Below, piece after piece: positions 1 through 5,262 of a stretch of DNA of 5,262 nucleotides; the first letter of the stretch is position 1, and each line of letters begins with the position of its first letter. The notes under the pieces were generated by a model. It had not been told where the DNA came from, did not search any database, and saw only the letters and a list, made by a program, of their open reading frames with translations. Source of the DNA: an uncultured Bacteroidota bacterium. Its GTDB lineage: Bacteria; Bacteroidota; Bacteroidia; Bacteroidales; P3. Where the stretch lies: contig UQXW01000073.1 of NCBI GenBank assembly GCA_900545215.1, positions 1 to 5,262 on the forward strand. The letters are read 5' to 3'. The position numbers were made by a program, and so were the translations under genes.

Positions 1-3
1 AAA

Positions 4-183
4 TCATCGAATCGTGGCAGCTCCTCCGAGGCGGTTTTCTTTCTTCTTAACGGAACAAACCGGCACGGGAGCTTCCGGAGAAATACGTTCTACCTTTCCC
101 CACCAATAGGAATCGACCATTACATCTCCAACAATCAGAATATTCAAAGAGGAAAACCTCTTGAAAATATCGGCATAATCCAT
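4..183 (-). CDS. hldE: N-terminal fragment of D-glycero-beta-D-manno-heptose-7-phosphate kinase (HldE/RfaE type), broken or cut at the window edge
   Basis: The enzyme is a PfkB/ribokinase-fold kinase that phosphorylates heptose 7-phosphate at C1 in the ADP-heptose pathway for LPS inner core. My translation from the ATG at 183-181 gives 59 residues. They include NILIVGDVMVDSYWWGKVER at 14-33, then ISPEAPVPV at 34-42 and RLGGAA at 51-56, which closely match the first 60 or so residues of HldE kinase domains (usual pattern LxVGDVMxDxYxxGxxxRISPEAPVPV, then GGAANVA). After Ala56 the expected NVALN-type sequence is absent in all three frames and a TGA closes the frame at 6-4. The change falls within 17 bases of the window edge, so a contig-end error or a real disruption are both possible. 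The start codon directly follows the ansA TAG stop, which suggests translational coupling. Whether the intact gene is the bifunctional HldE or a kinase-only protein cannot be seen. Confidence 0.75.
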   Translation of the reverse strand: MDYADIFKRFSSLNILIVGDVMVDSYWWGKVERISPEAPVPVCSVKKKENRLGGAATIR

Positions 184-1203
184 CTACAAAATGCTTTTCG
201 TTACCTCTCCACGCAAATCGGCTTGCAGTTTCTCTCTTATCTCCTGTTCATCATCGTAATTGCCCAATACGAACATCAATTTCGCCAAAGCTGCTTCCGT
301 TGTTATGTCTCCTCCTGAGATAACACCCATGTTCAACAACTCCCTCGACGCTTCGTAATGACCCATTACCACACTGCCGGCTTTGCATTGGGTTACATTA
401 AGAACGACAATGCCCCTTTCGATAGTATGTTTCACCGTATTTATAAACCAATCAGCCGTCGGAGCATTACCACTTCCGTATGTTTCCAAGATAACCCCCC
501 GTAAATCTCCGATGGAAAGAAAAGTCTCGAGATATTCTTTTTTCAAGGCAGGGTGCACCTTTATTATTATCACCTTGTCGCACATTTTCCCGTAAACCTT
601 CAAAGGTTCGGAACTTATCGAACGTAGGAGATGTTGCTTATATATGATGTTTATTCCGACTTTTGCCAAAGAAGGATAATTTCCGGAATAGAAAGCCTCG
701 AAATGTTCGGCGTTGAACTTGGTCGTTCTGTTACCTCGGAACAATTTATTCTCGAAGAAAATACATACTTCCCCTATCGGCACTTGTTCATTGGCTGCAA
801 TTTCCACGGCAGAAATGATATTCTCCCTGCCATCGGTACGAATCATACCCAAAGGCAACTGACTGCCGGTTATGATGACCGGTTTGGCAAGATTTTCCAA
901 CAAAAAGCTCAACGCAGATGCCGTATAACTCATCGTATCCGTGCCATGCAGGACAACGAAACCATCATAGCTGTCGTACTTTTCTCCGATTAAGGCAGCA
1001 AGCCGCAACCACACCTCCGCATTCATATCGGAAGAATCTATTATAGGGTCGAATTGAATCGTATCGATACGGCATTCCAATTCTCGCAACACAGGCAGAG
1101 CCTCGTAAATCTTCTTCATATCGAAAGGATGCAAAGCCCCTGTCGATTTATCTTTGACCATGCCGATGGTTCCGCCCGTATAAATCACCAAAATGTTTTT
1201 CAT
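184..1203 (-). CDS. ansA: Type I (cytoplasmic) L-asparaginase
   Basis: Hydrolyses L-asparagine to aspartate and ammonia. The 339 residues fit the cytoplasmic type I family (about 335-350), and there is no signal peptide. The first catalytic motif is YTGGTIGM at 8-15, with Thr12 as the expected nucleophile. DSSDM at 56-60 is the substrate-binding segment. HGTDTMSYTASALSF at 86-100 supplies the second catalytic Thr88-Asp89, and RGNRTTK at 156-162 supplies Lys162 of the Thr-Asp-Lys triad. The C-terminal domain has NVTQCKAG (269-276); its Cys273 lines up with the cysteine of the allosteric asparagine site in E. coli AsnA-I, so cooperative regulation is plausible but inferred. GGDITTEAALAKLMFVLG (297-314) is the usual family tail. 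The ATG at 1203 is chosen because the family begins a few residues before TGGT. A TAACTTTG promoter element lies 17 bases upstream. The stop abuts the start of the heptose kinase gene with no gap. Nothing looks broken. Confidence 0.97.
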   Translation of the reverse strand: MKNILVIYTGGTIGMVKDKSTGALHPFDMKKIYEALPVLRELECRIDTIQFDPIIDSSDMNAEVWLRLAALIGEKYDSYDGFVVLHGTDTMSYTASALSFLLENLAKPVIITGSQLPLGMIRTDGRENIISAVEIAANEQVPIGEVCIFFENKLFRGNRTTKFNAEHFEAFYSGNYPSLAKVGINIIYKQHLLRSISSEPLKVYGKMCDKVIIIKVHPALKKEYLETFLSIGDLRGVILETYGSGNAPTADWFINTVKHTIERGIVVLNVTQCKAGSVVMGHYEASRELLNMGVISGGDITTEAALAKLMFVLGNYDDEQEIREKLQADLRGEVTKSIL

Positions 1204-1220
1204 GACAATCTAAGAAAGGG

Positions 1221-1228
1221 CAAAGTTA
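1221..1228 (-). promoter_or_regulatory. Bacteroidota-type -7 promoter element for ansA
   Basis: The minus strand reads TAACTTTG here, an exact match to the Bacteroidota sigma-ABfr -7 consensus TAnnTTTG. It ends 17 bases before the ansA start, so transcription would begin roughly 10 bases upstream of the ATG. A clear -33 TTTG at the usual 19-21 base spacing is missing (the region reads around ACTTA). The call rests on the -7 match and its position in front of the gene. Confidence 0.45.
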
Positions 1229-1330
1229 CAAAAAAGCCGCAATGGTATAAGTTTTATCGCTGCATATTGTCCGTAAGTTCAAATAGCGAATTTCCCGATT
1301 TGGGTTGACAACCTTGAAATCTTATATTAG

Positions 1331-1426
1331 AAAAAAGTTGACTAAGTCGTACTTATCCCCATTCATGTTTGACCGGACAGCATAGCCCGGAAATAGATTA
1401 CGAACACTTATACAAAGACTTAGTCA
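1331..1426 (-). terminator. Possible terminator or structured 3' end of dxs: 10-bp inverted repeat followed by a T6 run
   Basis: TGACTAAGTC (1339-1348) and its exact reverse complement GACTTAGTCA (1417-1426) form a perfect 10-bp inverted repeat. On the minus strand, after the distal arm, come two bases and then TTTTTT (1336-1331). This is the order expected of an intrinsic terminator for dxs, whose stop codon (1422-1420) lies inside the first arm. The loop of 68 bases is far longer than usual. It contains a smaller stem, CCGGG pairing with TCCGG, that could shorten it. The stem has only 40% GC. A chance repeat, or a remnant small element, remains possible. Confidence 0.4.
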
Positions 1427-3327
1427 CCGTTGTTTATGAGGCTTATCACCGTTTGAACGATGCTTTCTACATCGAAATGACACAATTTTTGCAATTCGGA
1501 AACAGTACCTTGTTCGATGAAATTATCCGGAATTCCCAAACGTTTCACCTCCTTTCCGAAGCCGCATTCGCAGGAATACTCAGCTATTTCCGAACCAAAT
1601 CCGCCTGTAATGCAGCCATCTTCGAGAGTGATTATATACTTATGAGCTTCCAAAGCCTCATTTGCGAGAGCCTTATCCAAGGGCTTGAGAAACTTGAAAT
1701 CGTACAATGCAACCTCGATTCCGCGGTTATGAAGCACCTCTGCAGCCTGTTCGGCAAGATGAATGACCGTACCGAGCGTAAGGATTGCCACTTCCTTTCC
1801 CCCTCTCACCTTTTTCCCATTTCCTATTGGCATTATCTGCATCTCATTCCGCCATTTTGGCAGATAGCCATTGCCTCTTGGGTAGCGGATAACGAAAGGA
1901 CAGGGAGTATGAACGGCTGTAAACATCATGTTTCTCAAATCATGCTCATCTGCAGGAGCCGCAATCACAAGATTAGGCACACATCTCAAATACGCCAAAT
2001 CAAATGCTCCATGATGAGTCGCTCCGTCTTCGCCTACAAGACCGCTTCTGTCGAGACAGAGGACGACATGCAGCTTCTGAAGGGCTATGTCGTGTATAAT
2101 CTGGTCGTAGGCTCTTTGCATAAAGGAGGAATATACGTTGCAGAAGGGTATGATTCCGCGGGTTGCGAAGCCTGCCGCAAGACATACTGCGTGTGCTTCG
2201 GCAATGCCGACGTCGAATGTTCTGTTCGGGAAGACCTTTTGCAACTTTGTCATGGAGCAACCTGTGAGCATTGCAGGAGTTATGCCTACAATATTTTCAT
2301 ACTTGCGTGCCAATTCCAAAAGCGTTTCTCCGAATACATCTTGGAACTTCGGTGCATGAGCGGAGACAGTATCTTTCTTAGGCAACGCACCTGTCAACGG
2401 GTCGAATACGCCCGGGGCATGATAAGTTGTGGGATTGTTTTCGGCGGCATCCAAACCTTTGCCCTTCTTTGTTATGATATGCAGCAGCTTAGGACCCTTT
2501 ATGCTTTTCAAATCAGAGAGAGTATGTACAAGAGTATGTACATCGTTGCCGTCTATCGGACCGAAATACCGTATGTTCAAAGCCTCGAAGAAGTTACTCT
2601 TGCCCGAAAAGAGGCTTTTGGTAGCAAAGGACACCTTTTTGAAGATGGTTTTGTGCCTTGTGTAGGCATCGGTATTGCCGCCCATGAGGTTCCATATCTT
2701 GTTTTTCAAACGATTATAGGCAGCGGAAGAAGTTATCTTTGTCAGATAGCGGCTCAATGCTCCGACCTGTTTGTCTATGGAAATGCCGTTGTCATTCAGA
2801 ATAATCAAAACATCGGCATCGGTACTTCCTGCATGATTCAGAGCCTCGAAAGCCAAGCCGCCGGTCATCGAGCCGTCTCCTATGACGGCTATATGATGAT
2901 TGTTCCTGCCGTTCAGCCTGTCTGCAATCGCCATTGCCAAGGCCGCCGATATGGAAGTCGAAGCATGACCTGCCCCGAACGAATCGTATTTACTCTCATC
3001 TCGTCGCGGGAAACCGCTCAAACCGTTCAATTTTCGGATATTCTCAAACTCGTTTCGTCTTCCTGTAAGCACTTTATGCGAGTAAGCCTGATGACCTACG
3101 TCCCAAACAAGGCTGTCATTCGGAACATCATAAAGATAATGCAAAGCCACGGTCAACTCAACCGTGCCGAGACTTGAGGCCAAATGCCCCGGATTTTCGG
3201 ATAAAACACCTATGATATATTCTCTAAGCTCCTTGCATAATCGAACAAGTTGCTCCTCGGATAAAGATTTTATGTCATCGGGAGAGTTTATTGTACGAAG
3301 TATCTCACCTTGTTTTGTATAGTGCAT
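1420..3327 (-). CDS. dxs: 1-deoxy-D-xylulose-5-phosphate synthase
   Basis: A thiamine-diphosphate enzyme that condenses pyruvate with glyceraldehyde 3-phosphate, the first step of the MEP isoprenoid pathway; its product also feeds thiamine and pyridoxal synthesis. The 635 residues match the family length (about 620-640). Visible landmarks are PGHLASSLG (46-54) with His48, the cofactor motif starting GDGSMTGG (150-157) and ending NDN (178-180), and TYHAPG (301-306) with His303. FDVGIAEAHAV (371-381) holds Glu377, the glutamate that activates the cofactor, followed by YSSFMQRAYDQ (399-409). GEDGATHHGAFDL (432-444) holds Asp434 and His438, and a transketolase C-terminal domain runs from about 510 to 630. 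The segment AEAHAV differs from AEQHAV of E. coli. The ATG at 3327 gives the expected N-terminus; GAGGG lies about ten bases upstream, and a TACCTTTG element sits 29 bases upstream. The gene is divergent from the secreted-protein gene and is separated from ansA by 216 bases. Confidence 0.98.
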   Translation of the reverse strand: MHYTKQGEILRTINSPDDIKSLSEEQLVRLCKELREYIIGVLSENPGHLASSLGTVELTVALHYLYDVPNDSLVWDVGHQAYSHKVLTGRRNEFENIRKLNGLSGFPRRDESKYDSFGAGHASTSISAALAMAIADRLNGRNNHHIAVIGDGSMTGGLAFEALNHAGSTDADVLIILNDNGISIDKQVGALSRYLTKITSSAAYNRLKNKIWNLMGGNTDAYTRHKTIFKKVSFATKSLFSGKSNFFEALNIRYFGPIDGNDVHTLVHTLSDLKSIKGPKLLHIITKKGKGLDAAENNPTTYHAPGVFDPLTGALPKKDTVSAHAPKFQDVFGETLLELARKYENIVGITPAMLTGCSMTKLQKVFPNRTFDVGIAEAHAVCLAAGFATRGIIPFCNVYSSFMQRAYDQIIHDIALQKLHVVLCLDRSGLVGEDGATHHGAFDLAYLRCVPNLVIAAPADEHDLRNMMFTAVHTPCPFVIRYPRGNGYLPKWRNEMQIMPIGNGKKVRGGKEVAILTLGTVIHLAEQAAEVLHNRGIEVALYDFKFLKPLDKALANEALEAHKYIITLEDGCITGGFGSEIAEYSCECGFGKEVKRLGIPDNFIEQGTVSELQKLCHFDVESIVQTVISLINNGD

Positions 3328-3356
3328 TTGATATATTCCCTCACGCTTTCAAATGG

Positions 3357-3364
3357 CAAAGGTA
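3357..3364 (-). promoter_or_regulatory. Bacteroidota-type -7 promoter element for dxs
   Basis: The minus strand reads TACCTTTG, an exact fit to TAnnTTTG, ending 29 bases before the dxs start codon. That leaves a leader of roughly 20-25 bases which includes the GAGGG at 3338-3342. No convincing TTTG is found at the -33 spacing. The element is flanked by a small inverted repeat, AAAGG (3358-3362) with CCTTT (3372-3376), whose meaning is unclear. Confidence 0.5.
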
Positions 3365-3406
3365 CAAAATTCCTTTCAAGCATTCTATTATTCCGAAAAA
3401 TATCCG

Positions 3407-3414
3407 TATATTTG
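3407..3414 (+). promoter_or_regulatory. Bacteroidota-type -7 promoter element for the Omp28-like secreted protein gene
   Basis: The plus strand reads TATATTTG, matching TAnnTTTG, ending 38 bases before the ATG at 3453. The predicted leader is about 30 bases, AT-rich, with no purine-rich Shine-Dalgarno, as is common in Bacteroidota. A -33 TTTG is not evident. It lies back to back with the dxs promoter element, 42 bases apart, so both genes appear to be driven from this 125-base divergent region. Confidence 0.45.
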
Positions 3415-3452
3415 CGAGGTCAAATAATTCATTAACAAACACAGTATTCGAG

Positions 3453-5198
3453 ATGAGAAAGTTATTATTATCGGTTTGTGGTTTGATTGCAGCCTTTAAT
3501 GCAACAGCACAAACACCTCAGTTCGTTTCCACGGAACCTTCCAACAGAAATGTAATCATTGAAGAGTTCACCGGAGTTAATTGCGGCTATTGTCCCGACG
3601 GACATAGAATAGTCAGAGAGTATGAAGAAGCCAATCCGGGCAGGGTATTCGGCATAAACATACATCAGGGAGTATATGCCGCCATGTACACCACTCAATG
3701 GGGAAATGCAATAGCCAATCAAACAGGTTTGAACAGCTATCCTTCCGGAACGGTGAACAGACATCGTTTCGGCGGAACCGCAACGGCATTGGGCAGAGAT
3801 AGGTTCGTAAATGCGGGAAATCAAATCCAAGCCATGTCGTCCTTTGTGAATGTCGCAGCCCAAGCAACCATCGATGCCGCAACCCGTACGTTGACCGTAA
3901 ACGTTGAAGCCTATTACACCGCCGATGCAGAGACGGGAATGAATCTTATAAATGTCGCTTTGTTACAGGACAGCATAATAGGTCCTCAGTCGGGAGCTTC
4001 TGCCAATCCTTCACAGGTAACCTCCGACGGGAAGTATATCCACATGCACATGTTGAGACACCTTTTGACAGGTCAATGGGGGGATACCGTTTCCGTGGAA
4101 GAAGGTGTCATTCCGCAAGGAACACTCGTTCAAAGAACTTATACCTGCGATTTGCCGAGCTACATGAGTGATGCAATCGTAAAATTGAACCATTTGAACG
4201 TAGTGGTATTTGTTACAAAGGATAAACAAGAGATTTACACAGGTACTAAATGCGTACCTTCCATCATAGGAGAACGTCCTCTTCTTTCTGTCGGTTCTTC
4301 CGAAGCTGCGGCTGTTAATATTTACGGCTGTTCCGAAGAAGTCATGCCTTATTTATTCGTTTACAATACGGGCGGAGAAGCATTGACGACAATGGATATA
4401 GAATATTCTTCCGACCTTTCTGCAGCTCAAACCTATTCTTGGACAGGTAATATTGCCACAGATGAGGCAAAATACGTACAATTACCCAATGTGCTTGCAA
4501 ACGTAGGCTCCAATACCACCGTTACGGCAAAAATTCTTACAGCCAATGGCGTTTCCGTTCAAGATGAAGCGAAATCCGCCAGAATAAAGAAACAAAGACC
4601 TGCCGAAGGCAATGGAGATAAGTTCAAGATAATAATTCAAACAGACAAATATGCTTCTGAAGCAGGCTGGACTTTCAGAGACGCACAAGGAGAAATCATC
4701 GAGCAAAAGAGATATACCGGAAATTCGATCAAAAGAGATACCATTGAAATACCTGTAAATGAAATCGGTTGTTACATATTCGAGGTAACAGACGCTTACG
4801 GAGATGGAGGAACGAAGCACCAAGTATATGACGGCACGGGTAAAAGATTGGTAAACGGAGGACCGAACTCTTACGGAGCAAGTGCAATATACGATTTGAA
4901 ACTCCTATCCCTGTCGGGCTTGGAGGAAGCGGAAGGCGTGATACTTCAGACCTTGGTTTATCCTAATCCTGCACAAGATATGTTGAATTTGGAGATTTCC
5001 GTATTGCAATCGACTAAAGCGAATATCTCTGTGGTGGATTTGCTCGGCAGAGAAGTAATACATCTCGGCGATGTAAATCTTCAAAACGGAAATAATACTT
5101 TGAATATCGAAACTTCGGGACTTCAAAACGGAGCTTACGTAATCAGAATAGTTTCCAACGACGGAATAACATCAAAGAGAATAAGCATAAACAGATAA
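3453..5198 (+). CDS. Omp28-related secreted protein with thioredoxin-like CXXC domain and T9SS C-terminal sorting domain
   Basis: The 581-residue product begins with a Sec signal peptide (MRK, hydrophobic LLLSVCGLIAAF, then an ATA cleavage site near residue 19-20). Residues about 25-270 resemble the Omp28 family of Bacteroidota: IIEEFTGVNCGYCPDG (35-50) carries a thioredoxin-type CGYC at 44-47, YPSGTVNR (96-103) sits where a thioredoxin cis-proline loop would be, and YIHMHMLRHLLTGQWG follows at 195-210. Residues about 275-385 look beta-rich and I do not recognise them. FKIIIQTDKYASEAGW (391-406) to GCYIFEVTDAYGDGG (439-453) resembles a beta-sandwich domain seen in other T9SS cargo. The end, with YPNPAQD (503-509), LLGREV (530-535), NGAYVIRI and the basic KRISINR tail, is a T9SS sorting domain, so the protein should cross the outer membrane and be released or anchored at the surface. 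The start is set at 3453, not 3291, because the signal peptide begins there and the longer frame would overlap dxs. Redox function is inferred; the true role is unknown. Confidence 0.9.
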   Translation: MRKLLLSVCGLIAAFNATAQTPQFVSTEPSNRNVIIEEFTGVNCGYCPDGHRIVREYEEANPGRVFGINIHQGVYAAMYTTQWGNAIANQTGLNSYPSGTVNRHRFGGTATALGRDRFVNAGNQIQAMSSFVNVAAQATIDAATRTLTVNVEAYYTADAETGMNLINVALLQDSIIGPQSGASANPSQVTSDGKYIHMHMLRHLLTGQWGDTVSVEEGVIPQGTLVQRTYTCDLPSYMSDAIVKLNHLNVVVFVTKDKQEIYTGTKCVPSIIGERPLLSVGSSEAAAVNIYGCSEEVMPYLFVYNTGGEALTTMDIEYSSDLSAAQTYSWTGNIATDEAKYVQLPNVLANVGSNTTVTAKILTANGVSVQDEAKSARIKKQRPAEGNGDKFKIIIQTDKYASEAGWTFRDAQGEIIEQKRYTGNSIKRDTIEIPVNEIGCYIFEVTDAYGDGGTKHQVYDGTGKRLVNGGPNSYGASAIYDLKLLSLSGLEEAEGVILQTLVYPNPAQDMLNLEISVLQSTKANISVVDLLGREVIHLGDVNLQNGNNTLNIETSGLQNGAYVIRIVSNDGITSKRISINR

Positions 5199-5210
5199 TT
5201 CAACCAAACA

Positions 5211-5262
5211 ATGAAAGAAGAGGCTTTTTGGGAAATATTGCATTGGTATTCGGAAACAACAA
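5211..5262 (+). CDS. Start of a downstream gene, cut by the window end; function unknown
   Basis: An ATG opens 12 bases after the stop of the secreted-protein gene and the frame stays open for 17 codons to the edge (MKEEAFWEILHWYSETT). The short gap and same strand suggest it could be cotranscribed with the gene before it, and no hairpin-plus-T-run terminator is seen between them. The leader AACCAAACA is A-rich, in keeping with translation starts in this phylum. The visible peptide is charged and aromatic, has no signal peptide and is too short to assign to a family. It could also be a chance opening. Confidence 0.5.
   Translation, partial: MKEEAFWEILHWYSETT

Noticed and set aside
1327..1371. 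A 14-codon minus-strand frame (ATG at 1368) in the dxs-ansA gap
   Set aside because: Very short, no ribosome binding site, no recognisable leader-peptide features, and it falls within the putative terminator region.
1339..1426. Small transposable (MITE-like) element bounded by the 10-bp inverted repeats
   Set aside because: The flanking bases show no target duplication, one arm overlaps the intact dxs stop codon, and the T-run placement fits a terminator better. A second genomic copy would reopen this.
1369..3177. 602-codon plus-strand open frame opposite dxs
   Set aside because: It lies in exact antisense register to a certain dxs gene. The translation is rich in Cys, His and Arg with no recognisable domain, and its openness follows from dxs codon choice.
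3346..3380. Direct repeat CTTTCAA at 3346-3352 and 3374-3380 in the divergent promoter region, as a possible operator
   Set aside because: Only seven bases in AT-rich DNA, so chance is likely; no known regulator site is recognised.
3291..3452. A longer N-terminus (54 extra residues) for the Omp28-like protein
   Set aside because: It would overlap the divergent dxs start and cross both promoter elements, and it would bury a good signal peptide that begins at 3453.
3453..3500. Lipoprotein signal for the secreted protein (Cys9 in LLLSVCG)
   Set aside because: The cysteine is too near the N-terminus, inside the hydrophobic core, and the residue before it is Val where a lipobox needs Gly, Ala or Ser. 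An ATA site further on fits signal peptidase I.

Overview
The window looks like ordinary chromosomal DNA from a member of the Bacteroidota, most likely order Bacteroidales. Three things point there: a secreted protein with a C-terminal type IX secretion (T9SS) sorting domain, promoter elements of the Bacteroidota -7 type (TAnnTTTG) in front of three genes, and an AT-leaning leader without a clear Shine-Dalgarno in front of the secreted-protein gene. Genus cannot be fixed. The T9SS substrate favours a Porphyromonas-like or other T9SS-positive lineage over Bacteroides itself.

Layout. On the minus strand, reading right to left, are dxs (3327 to 1420), a 216-base gap with a possible terminator and a promoter element, ansA (1203 to 184), and the first 56 recognisable codons of a heptose-7-phosphate kinase gene (hldE/rfaE type, from 183). 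The last gene starts directly after the ansA stop codon. On the plus strand, divergent from dxs across a 125-base promoter region, is a 581-residue secreted protein (3453-5198). It has an Omp28-like thioredoxin-fold domain with a CGYC motif, a beta-rich middle, a T9SS-associated beta-sandwich and a T9SS sorting domain. Twelve bases after it, a new reading frame opens at 5211 and runs off the window.

How the genes relate. dxs supplies 1-deoxy-D-xylulose 5-phosphate for isoprenoid synthesis, ansA deamidates asparagine in the cytoplasm, and the kinase fragment belongs to ADP-heptose/LPS core synthesis. They share a strand but not a pathway; only ansA and the kinase gene look translationally coupled. 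The secreted protein is an envelope or surface component unrelated to the left arm.

No mobile element, CRISPR array, RNA gene or novel defence-like system is visible. Points worth a second look are the abrupt loss of family resemblance and in-frame stop in the kinase gene at the left edge, the inverted repeat plus T-run after dxs, and the domain build of the secreted protein.
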